From positions 1 to 64,000 of the forward strand of contig NZ_OBEF01000005.1 of the NCBI RefSeq assembly GCF_900215375.1: a DNA stretch of 64,000 bases. Direction: 5' to 3'. This document shows positions 21,016 through 30,489 of the stretch, one piece after another (positions within the stretch are counted from its first letter, which is position 1; the number at the start of each line of letters is the position of its first letter). Origin of the DNA: Enterobacter sp. CC120223-11. GTDB lineage: Bacteria; Pseudomonadota; Gammaproteobacteria; Enterobacterales; Enterobacteriaceae. A program made the position numbers and the translations under genes. Below the pieces are notes generated by a model that was not told where the DNA came from, made no database searches, and worked only from the letters and a program-made list of their open reading frames with translations.

Positions 21016-24000
21016 TTATTTGTCTCCCAACATGTAACGGAAGTAGAGCGCGGCGGTGCTTTCGTTGTAGCTCCCGAAGGTGTCATACCCCACCTGGCCG
21101 CCAATGGTCATCTGGTTGTTGACCTTATAATCGGCCCCCGCGCGAACGGTATAACCCACGCCGTTCTCGGTGGTGCCTTTGTAGTACGCCTCTTTTGCAA
21201 AGCCGTTCGCCACAGCCGTTTCAAGCTCTTGCTGCCAGCCGGACTGCGTCGGGAAGTACGGACTTTCGTCCTGGCTGTAGGACTGGTAGCCCACGGAGCC
21301 GCCAATTTTCATGGTCCAGCTGTCGTACTTCTGAGTCAGGTCTACCGGCAGCGACACGCTGACGTAGTTTTGCGGGCTGAAGTAGCCCCCCTGGCCGAAG
21401 GTGAACTGGCTTAAGTTCTTCGAGAAGTCCATGTAGCTCATGCTGAGCCCGGTTTGCAGCGTCTGGTACTCGTCGTGATACGGACGCAGATAGACCCCGG
21501 CATTGGCGTTAAAGCTGGTGTTGCTCTCCACGTTCTGACCAAGATAGCTGTAGCCGCCTGCGCCAACGTAGAACCCGGCATCACCGTCGTCGTAGCTCAG
21601 CTGGACGTCACCACCGTTTTTGGTCACCTGCCCCCAGGATTTGCCGGAATACTGATCCTTAAGGCCAACATAAGAGAGCAGGCTGTCGGTAATTGACCGA
21701 CGTTCGCCGGTAAAGATCAGCGACAGATAGTTGGTCAGCTTCGGCGACCACTTCACGCCGCCGACAACCGTGTTGAGATCCTGCCCCAGCGGCGTGCTGC
21801 CGATATCCGCCTTATAGTTATCGCCGCTCAGCGCCATGTTCAGCTCGACGCCATTGGCCTTTTGCGAATCCGTAGAAACGTCACCCGGCTGGTTCACGTT
21901 CGGCTTCAGGTTCGATGCCGCCAGATAGGAGGCCACCTGGCCGCCGTCATACTGTCCAAGCTTCGCCAGATTCGCCTGACCATCGCTGGTGGTGGCGTTG
22001 AAGTCCGTCGGGTCGAGCGTGCCAAGGTCCACCAGCGCTGCCGCGCCCGGGTTGGCGGCAAGATAGGTCGCCCGCTCGGCAGCCGTCATATTGGCGATGG
22101 CTTTCTGCTCGGCGGTGGCCGTGGTGGTGATATTCGACACCGCGTTCGACAGCGGGTTAGCGCCGAAACGACGCCATGCATCACCCGACGCACTGCCCGC
22201 GCTCAGCGTGATTGGCGTGACGGTGAAGTCGAAACGCGAGTCACCAAACGGTGAGGAAGACCAGGTCAGCGGCGCTTTCATCTCTGTGAGCTTGCTGGTG
22301 CCCGATTCGCCATCGCGGCCGCGCACCTGCATGCCTGCCTGCAGCCAGGTGCCGGTCTTCTCTTCGAGCTGCTGCATCATGTTATCGACCTGACGCAGCG
22401 TACGGCTCTGCGCGGTATCCACCGGCAAATCAGTACGTTCGGTGCCCGGATATGCCGTGCCCGGATCGGCCGCCACCTGCCCGACCTGCCACGGCAGCGT
22501 CGTGCCGTAAGCAGAGGCGGTGCGCACAGGCGCTTGTGTTTTCGAGGTGCCGATAAACGGGTTGTCCGACATCAGCAGGCCGCCAACCGTAGGCGTTTGC
22601 GCGGTATTGCTGGAATCGAGGCCAATCAGCTTGCCACGTGCGCTACGCAGATAGGTCATCGCCTGCTGATGGTTGCCATTCGCCTCTTCGACACGCGCTA
22701 ACAACAGAAGGCGGTCCGGGCTATTGTCGTTGCGCAGGCCCCGAGTCAGGTCGGCAGCGCGGTCGTTGTTCCCTTCAGCCAGCGCCACGTCGATCGCGCC
22801 CGCGCGGGCATCCTGCGACGGCGTGTCGCGGGTCATCAGGTAGTCATACACCACGCCTGCTTCTTTGTTCATTTTGCCGGTCTGATACAGACGCGCCATC
22901 GCGAACATCAGATCGGTGTTCTGTGGATCGTTTTGCAATGCGCCTATCAGCTTATCGTATGCGCCTGCATAGTTGCCCCGCTCGCGCAGGCGGTCGGCTT
23001 CATTGATCACGTAACCATTACGGATGCTGGCGAGCTGCGTCGGCGTGCTGCCTGCCTGAAGCGTTGGGTTCGACAGCAGGGTTTGCGCTTCGCGGGTCAG
23101 CCCGGCCTGATTCAGCACCGTTACCTGATCGGCGTAATCGCCAACGTTCCCCTGCACGCCCTGGCTGATGTTGTTGCGTACCAGCGCCACGGCGGTATTC
23201 ATGTCGCCGCTGTCTGCCAGCAGTCTTGCCAGTTTACCCACGTCTGCCGGATCTTTCGGCGGCGTGGAGGAGAGCGCTTTCAGCGTGTTCGCGGCGGCAA
23301 CGGTATTCCCCTGCGCAAGGTAACTCTGCGCGGTCGCCATTTGCAGGTTGTAGTTCACCCGCTGACGCAAATCACGCATCTGTGAAGTCTGTGCGGAGCC
23401 CGGAATACGCGAAAGCAGCGACTGCGACTGCTGCCATGCGCCTTGTTCGCTGGCAAACAGCGCGGCAGCGTAAAGCGAGTTATTGCTGGCGCCGGGACGA
23501 TAGGCCGTCGCCATCACCGAGGCCGCTTCGCCACTGTTGCCTGATTTTTGCAGCATGCGCGCCAGGTCGAGGCGCATCCACGGGTCATCCGGATAGCGCG
23601 CCACGCCCTGCTGCAGCGTGGCAATCGCCTGCTGCGTATTGCCGTTAGCCGCCATCTGCTGCGCCTGACGACGCAGGCCGTCGCCCGGTACGCCGGTGAC
23701 CACGCGCGGAGCCAGCTTCGCCTGCAGACTGGCGGGCAGCGTGCGCAGCACCGTCTGAGCTTCCGCCGTTTTATTCTGATCGCGCAGAACGTAGTAGAGG
23801 TTTTCCCTCGCGGAGGCGTTCTGCGGCTGTTCGTCCAGCAAACCACGCAGCGTCTGCTCGGCCTGAGAATAATCTTTGTTGTGACGCAGCACATCAGCAC
23901 GGAACAGCTTCGCCGACGCGCCACGCGTGCCGTTCTGCTGGGCAAGCGGAGCCGAGAGCGCCAGCGCCTGGCTGACGTTGCCCTGCTTATAAGCAGACTG

Positions 24001-25071
24001 CGCCTGAGCCAGCTGACCGTAGAACTGCGCATCTGCCGCCTGTTCACGACGACTGGCCGAGGCATCGCCCCCTAAAGCCGCTGCACGGTTCAGATACTGC
24101 GCCGCAGCCTGATAATCGCCGCTACGCTGGGCGATGTAACCCATTCCGGCCAGCGCATCGGCGTCTTCCGGATTGGTCTGCAGGACCTGTTCGAACTGCT
24201 GTTTCGCGCCTGCGGTATTGCCGCTGTTCAGATCGGTGTAGCCCTGGCCTTTCGCCAGCCCGCCAACGTGTTCGCGGTAATAGGCCTGCACCGCACTGTC
24301 CTGCGGATGGCGCTGCATCCAGGTGTTGTAATACTGGTCATCGCCCGACTGCGGCCCGAGCCACAGCAGCGCCTGACGCAGCCCGGCATCGGCGTCTTTA
24401 TTGCCGCCCGCCATTGGCTCCAGCATTTCAATCCCTTCCCGGCGCGAGTCTTCCCGCCAGGTCAGCACCTTGCCGAGCGCCACGCGGCTGGCGTTATCCT
24501 GCGGGTGCTGCGCAACATAGCTGCGCAGTTCGCCTAACGCCTGCGGATAGAGCGACTTATCGCTCGCCATGGTCATGTAATATTCCGCGGCCAGCGCCTG
24601 CGGCGGCTGATCGCCGCTGAACATACCGCGCCAGGTGGTAAGCGCCGCCGGAATGTTGCCGCTGCGCGCCTGCTGACGCGCCAGGTTCAGCTGCCCCTGC
24701 GGCACTTTCGACATCTTGCGGGCGTTATCCAGCTCCTGAAGGCTGTTATCACCCGGGGACGCCTTCGCCAGCCGCTCGCGCCACTGCGCAGAGGCCTGCA
24801 TGTCGCCGCTTTGCTGATTCCATAGCGCCATCAGGTACAGCGCCTGGGTGTTGTTCGGGTCGACCATCAGCACTTTTTTCAGCGATTCCATCGCCAGATC
24901 GTCGTGCGATTTTTCGTGCCAGTACTGCGCCTGGTCGAACAGCGCTTTCAGTGCCGCGTCATTTCCTGCCGCCTGCGCGCTGTCCATAATGCCAAGCGCC
25001 ATCACGCCGGAAAGGCACAGGCCGGAAAGCCTGGAGAGCTTAAAAGTCTTCATTGGGGTGGTTCTTCTCAT
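21016..25071 (-). CDS. bcsC: BcsC (type I locus), cellulose export TPR/porin protein
   Basis: This is a large (1351-residue) second BcsC. The ATG at 25071 overlaps the bcsB stop (ATGA) and has a GGGGGAAG ribosome site; a signal peptide follows (to about residue 34, ending AQA). TPR repeats fill residues about 40-850, for example ALYLMALWNQQSGDMQASAQW and ADALAGMGYIAQRSGDYQAAAQYL. The C-terminal barrel begins near 920 and ends YFRYMLGDK with RRSITDSLLSYVGLKD and FGQGGYFSPQNYV. Inside the early barrel, residues about 974-1070 are a long Ala/Thr/Asn-rich segment with no counterpart in the first BcsC. bcsD follows 1 bp later. Confidence 0.94.
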   Translation of the reverse strand: MRRTTPMKTFKLSRLSGLCLSGVMALGIMDSAQAAGNDAALKALFDQAQYWHEKSHDDLAMESLKKVLMVDPNNTQALYLMALWNQQSGDMQASAQWRERLAKASPGDNSLQELDNARKMSKVPQGQLNLARQQARSGNIPAALTTWRGMFSGDQPPQALAAEYYMTMASDKSLYPQALGELRSYVAQHPQDNASRVALGKVLTWREDSRREGIEMLEPMAGGNKDADAGLRQALLWLGPQSGDDQYYNTWMQRHPQDSAVQAYYREHVGGLAKGQGYTDLNSGNTAGAKQQFEQVLQTNPEDADALAGMGYIAQRSGDYQAAAQYLNRAAALGGDASASRREQAADAQFYGQLAQAQSAYKQGNVSQALALSAPLAQQNGTRGASAKLFRADVLRHNKDYSQAEQTLRGLLDEQPQNASARENLYYVLRDQNKTAEAQTVLRTLPASLQAKLAPRVVTGVPGDGLRRQAQQMAANGNTQQAIATLQQGVARYPDDPWMRLDLARMLQKSGNSGEAASVMATAYRPGASNNSLYAAALFASEQGAWQQSQSLLSRIPGSAQTSQMRDLRQRVNYNLQMATAQSYLAQGNTVAAANTLKALSSTPPKDPADVGKLARLLADSGDMNTAVALVRNNISQGVQGNVGDYADQVTVLNQAGLTREAQTLLSNPTLQAGSTPTQLASIRNGYVINEADRLRERGNYAGAYDKLIGALQNDPQNTDLMFAMARLYQTGKMNKEAGVVYDYLMTRDTPSQDARAGAIDVALAEGNNDRAADLTRGLRNDNSPDRLLLLARVEEANGNHQQAMTYLRSARGKLIGLDSSNTAQTPTVGGLLMSDNPFIGTSKTQAPVRTASAYGTTLPWQVGQVAADPGTAYPGTERTDLPVDTAQSRTLRQVDNMMQQLEEKTGTWLQAGMQVRGRDGESGTSKLTEMKAPLTWSSSPFGDSRFDFTVTPITLSAGSASGDAWRRFGANPLSNAVSNITTTATAEQKAIANMTAAERATYLAANPGAAALVDLGTLDPTDFNATTSDGQANLAKLGQYDGGQVASYLAASNLKPNVNQPGDVSTDSQKANGVELNMALSGDNYKADIGSTPLGQDLNTVVGGVKWSPKLTNYLSLIFTGERRSITDSLLSYVGLKDQYSGKSWGQVTKNGGDVQLSYDDGDAGFYVGAGGYSYLGQNVESNTSFNANAGVYLRPYHDEYQTLQTGLSMSYMDFSKNLSQFTFGQGGYFSPQNYVSVSLPVDLTQKYDSWTMKIGGSVGYQSYSQDESPYFPTQSGWQQELETAVANGFAKEAYYKGTTENGVGYTVRAGADYKVNNQMTIGGQVGYDTFGSYNESTAALYFRYMLGDK

Positions 25072-27566
25072 TTATCTTCCCCCGGGTGCAGACGCTTGCG
25101 GGCGTGGCGTTTAAACATCGATGTTAAGGCAAGGCCAATCAGCGTGGTGGCAATAAGCCCCATGATCGCCAGCAGGCCGGAGTGCTGGTTGGCGTACCAG
25201 ATAGCCATCATGTACCACGGCATTTGTCCACTCGGGAACTGGGTGCTGACGCGGAAGCTACGCACGCCGTTCTCGTTGGTGATGATCGAGGTGTCGCCCC
25301 TGATCCCGGCGTTGATACGCGGCGAGTTCAGGTCGTCATACAGGCGTGCCAGCTGATCGTCGTTGCTGCCGAAGGCCGCCACCACCAGCCTGTCGCTGTT
25401 CCACGGTGAGCGATAGCTAACAAACCCACGCCAGGCGCTGTTCGAAGAGAAATAGCGGTCGGCGTCCACGCCATCGGCTGTCCAGTCACCCACCATCCAG
25501 CGCTGAAGTTTTTGCCATGTCGTGGCCCCGCGAACGCCCAGGGTGTTGTCCGTCACCACGTATGGCGAATTAGCTAACAGGCCCTGGTTGAACGTTTTCT
25601 GATCGAGCCCGCTGACCGCCAGCACATCACGGTTTCGCAGGAACTCAAGGTTTGCGCCGCCGGATGGAATGCCCATGATCACTTTATTATTACCGAGCGT
25701 CGTCCCGGTGGCGTTACCTGAACGCGCCGCCATGTTCAGCATCGTCGCCACCTGCATTTCAGACGGCTTCTCCGGCAGCAGCAGCACGGTCTGCGAGTAG
25801 TCTGCCAGCCGCGTGAACGGGAAGGAGGCCCCGACAAAGTACGAAAGATTCGGCAGCAGCGAGAAGTGGCGCGTGTGGCTCAGATCAATCCACGAATCGT
25901 CGGTGATGCGGCTCTTGATGTTGTTGTTGAGCAGCACGCTGCACGGCGCGTTATCCTTCGGCACCACGTTGAAATAGAGCGACATCTGGTTGTCACCGTA
26001 AATCAGATACGGCTCCAGCGGGATGGTGAAGCGTTCCTGACGCGCGTCGCCACCGAGCTTGTGCCACAGCGATTCCAGCAGCCCCTGCTTGTTCATCGGC
26101 AGGTTGCGCAGGAAGGTGTTGTTGAGCGTCACGCTGAGCAGCGATTTTTGCTCATCAATCCAGCTTTCCGACGGGAAGCGATAGCCGATTTGCAGCGGTA
26201 TGGTTTCGCCATCCCACAGATAGAGATCCGGTGCCGCACGGAACGCCACGCGCAGCGGTTCGTGCCATACGCCGCTCACCGTGGTGCTCTGATCTTTACG
26301 GATCAGATCGCTGATTTTTACCGGACGATCGGTGCGGATCCAGCGCGGGGCATCGTAGGCCTTGCTGACCGGGATCGCCTGTGGATCAACATCGCTGCTG
26401 GCGGTTTGCAGCGCAAAATTGCCCTTTGTCAGACGCCAGGCCGCCGCCCGCAGCGCAGTTTCATCCTTGCCAACAATCAGCAGCAGCTTGTAAACCGGGT
26501 TCGCCGGGTTCGGAATAATTTTCAGCAGCGGCTTACTGGTTTGCGGCAGCGTCAGGCCACCGACCTGCTCGCCCGGATGCCCAATCACGATACCGTGCTT
26601 GTCCGGCAGCCTGTCATGCAGCGACTCAAAGGAGATGCCACGGTAGTCAGCCTGAATCCCGAGCCACGAAGAAACCATCGCCGCCGCGCTGACGGTGTCT
26701 GCACTGACGCGCGCCGGGAAGCTCACGGAGACGCTGGCGGGTGCCATTTGCATGCTGTCAAAGAACGGACGCGGGAAGTGGCTCAGGTCGGAACCGATAT
26801 CCAGCTGCTGGCCTTCCCAGTTAAAGCGGGAGGAAGGCATGATCACCACGCGATACTTATCCGTCAGGTCACGCAGACACTGCTGGGCATCGCCGTCGTT
26901 GATCTTAAAGCTCAGGTTGTTGCTCGACACCATCAGCGCCGCAGGGACGTCCAGCTGATAGTGAGAAATGTCGTTTTCCGCCGCGCCCAGCGGCACGGTG
27001 CCCAAAGCCTGGCCGTTCAGCATCAGCTGTAAAGTCGCGTTACGGGTCGCCATTTCAGGCGAGACTTTCACATCGAGATTGAGCTGTGCGGTGGTGACCA
27101 CCTGATCGCCAGGCAACGTAAAATCGGCCCCGCCCTGGAGCTGACCGCCGCTGAGAATGATCCCTTCCGGCATCCCCATTTGCGACAGCGTCAGGCCGCT
27201 GACCATCGACGGCACCAGTCCGCCCAGGGAGGGCGTGGTGTCATCAGTCACCGGTGGCAGGACGGGCGGCGTGATTTCAGCTTCAGGCATACTCGCCGTC
27301 GTGCTGTGGCCTGGCGCAGCGCTTTCCGGGGAACTCTCTGCCGGTGCCGCTGCGGCAGGTTCAGGCGTCGCGCTGGCATCCGGTGCCGCTACGGCAGGTT
27401 CAGGCGCTGCGCTGTCTTCTGCCGCAGGCGTTACGCTATTAGCAGAGTCGTCAGTGACGGACGACGGGAAGCTTATCGTCGGTTCCGCATTCGGGGTTTC
27501 TTCCGCATTCAGGGAAGGCGCAAGCAAAGTGCCAATCATCAGTGCCAGCGTCGTCAATCGTTTCAT
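25068..27566 (-). CDS. bcsB: BcsB (type I locus), periplasmic cellulose synthase subunit
   Basis: The second BcsB has 832 residues: signal peptide (MKRLTTLALMIGTLLAPSLNA), a long Pro/Ala-rich linker to about residue 105 built partly from a 13-residue repeat, then the BcsB core (LSHFPRPFFDSMQMAPASVSV, YLIYGDNQMSLYFNVVP, FPFTRLADYSQTVLLLPEKP) and a C-terminal TM helix (GLLAIMGLIATTLIGLAL). It overlaps bcsA (ATGA at 27563-27566) and bcsC (25068-25071), so translation is coupled through A-B-C. Role as for the first BcsB; it probably pairs with the type I BcsA. Confidence 0.95.
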   Translation of the reverse strand: MKRLTTLALMIGTLLAPSLNAEETPNAEPTISFPSSVTDDSANSVTPAAEDSAAPEPAVAAPDASATPEPAAAAPAESSPESAAPGHSTTASMPEAEITPPVLPPVTDDTTPSLGGLVPSMVSGLTLSQMGMPEGIILSGGQLQGGADFTLPGDQVVTTAQLNLDVKVSPEMATRNATLQLMLNGQALGTVPLGAAENDISHYQLDVPAALMVSSNNLSFKINDGDAQQCLRDLTDKYRVVIMPSSRFNWEGQQLDIGSDLSHFPRPFFDSMQMAPASVSVSFPARVSADTVSAAAMVSSWLGIQADYRGISFESLHDRLPDKHGIVIGHPGEQVGGLTLPQTSKPLLKIIPNPANPVYKLLLIVGKDETALRAAAWRLTKGNFALQTASSDVDPQAIPVSKAYDAPRWIRTDRPVKISDLIRKDQSTTVSGVWHEPLRVAFRAAPDLYLWDGETIPLQIGYRFPSESWIDEQKSLLSVTLNNTFLRNLPMNKQGLLESLWHKLGGDARQERFTIPLEPYLIYGDNQMSLYFNVVPKDNAPCSVLLNNNIKSRITDDSWIDLSHTRHFSLLPNLSYFVGASFPFTRLADYSQTVLLLPEKPSEMQVATMLNMAARSGNATGTTLGNNKVIMGIPSGGANLEFLRNRDVLAVSGLDQKTFNQGLLANSPYVVTDNTLGVRGATTWQKLQRWMVGDWTADGVDADRYFSSNSAWRGFVSYRSPWNSDRLVVAAFGSNDDQLARLYDDLNSPRINAGIRGDTSIITNENGVRSFRVSTQFPSGQMPWYMMAIWYANQHSGLLAIMGLIATTLIGLALTSMFKRHARKRLHPGEDK
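27341..27418. repeat. 39-bp tandem repeat in the bcsB linker
   Basis: CCGGTGCCGCT(G/A)CGGCAGGTTC begins at 27341 and again at 27380, a period of 39 bp (13 codons). It encodes the Pro/Ala-rich linker of the type I BcsB, reading EPA..AAPDASATP on the minus strand. The in-frame unit makes linker-length variation likely. Confidence 0.8.
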
Positions 27567-29668
27567 ACCCGGCCATCCTCTTTTGCCATCGCCGCACGCA
27601 TCCGGCGATTCTCCTTCCGCGATTTCCAGGTCAGCCAGAACAGTTCAAACACGCAGCGCAGAATGGTTGCGAACGAGCGGAACGGATTATCCTGCGGACG
27701 CGGCGGCTGGATCCACGCATCAGCGCGAGAGAGCACCACGCGAACCAGCTCCCGACGGCGTGACAGCGGGATGTTTTCGTCGAACATCATGCGAATATAG
27801 CGATCGTCTGTGGCAATCATCTTCGCCGGAATGGAAATAGCGCCGGAGCCCAGGAGCAGCTCCACCTCTTCTATTTCATCATTCAGGTGGCGTTCATCCA
27901 CCACTTCGATACGACAGCCACCCATCGACAGGTCTGCGGTTTTGCTGCGGGACACAATGCCGCTGGCGTAATGAATCAGTACCGGAATATCCACGTCGAT
28001 ACGGATAGTTTTTCGGGTTTGCTTGGTCTCGCGCGCAACAGCAATAGCCGCCAGCAGGAAGATCAGGCTGTATGCCCCCCAGCCCACGTTCAGTGCGATA
28101 ACGCTGGGGTCTGAGCCAAAGTAGTCATGACCGACGGCCCTGACGATACCGGCAATCACCGCCGCGCCGAGCAGAAACGCCACCACCAGATGCGGACGTA
28201 CCACGCCAAAGTCAAAGTAGCCGACGTCCAGCAGCTGGCCTTTATCCGTCACGTTGAACTTGCCGCGTTTCGGGAAAATCATGGTGATAATGGTCGGCAG
28301 CACCAGGTGGAAGGCCAGCACAATGTCGTAGATTTCCCCCCAGAAGCTGTAGCGATAGCGGCCGTTCATCCTTGAACCAACGTAAATGGCAAGGAACAGG
28401 TGCGGCAGCGCATAGGCGACGATCAGACTTGCGGACGAGTGAATGATATTGAGGTTAAAGAGCAGATACGCCAGCGGCGCGGTGACGAACACCACGCGCG
28501 GGAGCGCAAACTGGTAATACATCATGGCGCTGAGGTAGCACAGACGCTGCTGGAAGGTCAGCCCGCGGCCAAATAGCGGGTTATCCATGCGGAAAATCTG
28601 CGTCATGCCTCGCGCCCAGCGGGTACGCTGGATGACGTGCAGTACCAGACGTTCGGTTGCCAGGCCTGCCGCCAGCGGAATATCAATAAACGCCGACTTC
28701 CAGCCGAGACGCTGCATTTTCAGCGCCGTGTGCGCATCTTCGGTCACGGTTTCCACCGCGAAGCCGCCAATCTCTTCCAGCGCGCTGCGGCGAATGACCG
28801 CACAGGAGCCGCAGAAGAAAGTGGCGTTCCAGTTGTCGTTGCCGCGCTGAATCGGCCCGTAGAACAGCATCCCCTCGTTAGGGATATTGCGTCCGACGGA
28901 CAGGTTACGTTCGAACGGGTCCGGGGAATAGAAATAGTGCGGCGTCTGCACCAGCGCCAGTTTTGGATCTTTCAGGAAGCCGCCTACCGTCGCCTGCAGG
29001 AAAATACGCGTCGCCACGTGGTCGCAGTCAAAGACGCAGATAAGCTCACCTTTGGTCAGCTTCATTGCATGGTTCAGGTTACCTGCTTTGGCGTGCTTGT
29101 TATCCGGACGCGTGATATAGCCAACACCGACATCTGCCGCGAACACGGCAAACTCGCTGCGCTTACCGTCATCCAGCAGGTAAATTTTGATTTTGTCTTT
29201 CGGGTAGTCGATGCACTGCGCCGCCAGCACGGTATCTCGCACCACTTCCAGCGGTTCGTTATAGCTCGGGATGTAGACGTCGACCGTTGGCCACAGCGAC
29301 ATATCCTCGGGAAGCGGCGTAATATCGCGCGTTAAGGGCCAGACGGTCTGCAAATAGTTCAGCAGCAGCATCACCCAGATATAGACTTCCGCCAGAAATA
29401 GCCCTATTCCCAGAATGGCTTCTATTTCAGAGTTAAAATGCAGGGTTTGCGTCAGGCGGAAATACATATATCGGGTGGACATCAATAATGACGTCACCAC
29501 CATGATCACCGAAATGCTGCGATTTTTGCTGAACCCCATCAGGAACAGAATGCCAATACTGAGCATGCCGAAAATAAATTGTTTCTGGCTGTCCATGGGG
29601 GTGGCAATCACAAGCATTGCAACCGGTGCCAGCGCCAGTACCAGCAACCAGAAAAGTAACTTTTTCAT
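27563..29668 (-). CDS. bcsA: BcsA (type I locus), second cellulose synthase catalytic subunit
   Basis: A second complete cellulose synthase, 701 residues. It lacks the extended N-terminus of the type II enzyme and begins directly with TM helices (MKKLLFWLLVLALAPVAMLV). GT2 motifs: DDG at 166-168, DCDH at 214-217, TED at 309-311, QRTRW at 347-351. The PilZ domain is intact, with RKTIR (RxxxR) and DLSMGG, so it should respond to c-di-GMP as well. The ATG at 29668 has an AGGG ribosome site; the end overlaps bcsB. Catalytic blocks are similar to but clearly distinct from the first BcsA, and no degradation is seen. Confidence 0.97.
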   Translation of the reverse strand: MKKLLFWLLVLALAPVAMLVIATPMDSQKQFIFGMLSIGILFLMGFSKNRSISVIMVVTSLLMSTRYMYFRLTQTLHFNSEIEAILGIGLFLAEVYIWVMLLLNYLQTVWPLTRDITPLPEDMSLWPTVDVYIPSYNEPLEVVRDTVLAAQCIDYPKDKIKIYLLDDGKRSEFAVFAADVGVGYITRPDNKHAKAGNLNHAMKLTKGELICVFDCDHVATRIFLQATVGGFLKDPKLALVQTPHYFYSPDPFERNLSVGRNIPNEGMLFYGPIQRGNDNWNATFFCGSCAVIRRSALEEIGGFAVETVTEDAHTALKMQRLGWKSAFIDIPLAAGLATERLVLHVIQRTRWARGMTQIFRMDNPLFGRGLTFQQRLCYLSAMMYYQFALPRVVFVTAPLAYLLFNLNIIHSSASLIVAYALPHLFLAIYVGSRMNGRYRYSFWGEIYDIVLAFHLVLPTIITMIFPKRGKFNVTDKGQLLDVGYFDFGVVRPHLVVAFLLGAAVIAGIVRAVGHDYFGSDPSVIALNVGWGAYSLIFLLAAIAVARETKQTRKTIRIDVDIPVLIHYASGIVSRSKTADLSMGGCRIEVVDERHLNDEIEEVELLLGSGAISIPAKMIATDDRYIRMMFDENIPLSRRRELVRVVLSRADAWIQPPRPQDNPFRSFATILRCVFELFWLTWKSRKENRRMRAAMAKEDGRV

Positions 29669-29685
29669 AAGCGACCCTGAATGTA

Positions 29686-30489
29686 TTAAAGCCCGGACAT
29701 GCGTGGCATGTTATGTACCGTGCCATCCCCAACTTTGACGCCCAGCTTCGCGGCGACTTTTTTTGCAATTATTTCAATATCAAACGCCGCCGCCGATGAG
29801 GGGCTGAATTCAAATATTGATTTTTGCGAGGCGTTCGCTTCAATGACGCTTTCATCGCGATGAATGATCCCAAGCAACTGTTCACCCAGCCTCTCTTCCA
29901 TAAACGCCGTGACGTCACGGCTGATTTGCCGGCGGCTGTCGCTCTGGTTCACCACGAAAAAATGACCATGTTTATGATTGAGCGCCTCGCCGGTCAGGCG
30001 GTTATTTTCCACGTGGGGTAGCAGCGACATGGAAGCCGTGTCAGCCATCAGCGTTACCAGGTGAATATCGGCGAGCGGAGTCATCGCCTTGAGCGCCGCA
30101 GATGGGCCCGGCGGGAAATCGGCGATAATAACCAGCCCTGGATAGTTGAGCAGCGTACCGAGACCGCGAGCGAGGAAGTGCTCGTCGTTGGCTAATCTGT
30201 CTTCAAAATCCACGCGCTGTTGTTCGGTCACTTCGCCATAAGGCAGAACGAACATGTTGCCGCCTGCGCCGAGCACGTACTGACTCCAGTCGTAAGAGTC
30301 CGTCGCTTTGGCGACATAGCCGCGCTCATCGGAAAGCGGCACGCCGAAATGCAGGCGCAGCGCATTTTGCACATCAAAATCGAGCGCCAGCACTTTACTG
30401 CCAGCCCGGGCCAGCGCATAGGTCAGGTTAGCCGCGAGAGTTGTTTTACCCACGCCTCCCTTGGGGGAACAGACGCAAATTAACGGCAT
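29686..30489 (-). CDS. bcsQ: BcsQ (type I locus), ParA/MinD-like ATPase
   Basis: This 267-residue ATPase carries a standard deviant Walker A motif, SPKGGVGKTTLAANL, with both lysines present, in contrast to the type II copy. VLALDFDVQNALRLHFGV and VIIADFPPGPS supply the switch regions. It belongs with the YhjQ/BcsQ family and probably helps localise or assemble the type I synthase at a cell pole. The start at 30489 overlaps the end of bcsO by 10 bp, and bcsA begins 17 bp after its stop. Confidence 0.92.
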   Translation of the reverse strand: MPLICVCSPKGGVGKTTLAANLTYALARAGSKVLALDFDVQNALRLHFGVPLSDERGYVAKATDSYDWSQYVLGAGGNMFVLPYGEVTEQQRVDFEDRLANDEHFLARGLGTLLNYPGLVIIADFPPGPSAALKAMTPLADIHLVTLMADTASMSLLPHVENNRLTGEALNHKHGHFFVVNQSDSRRQISRDVTAFMEERLGEQLLGIIHRDESVIEANASQKSIFEFSPSSAAAFDIEIIAKKVAAKLGVKVGDGTVHNMPRMSGL

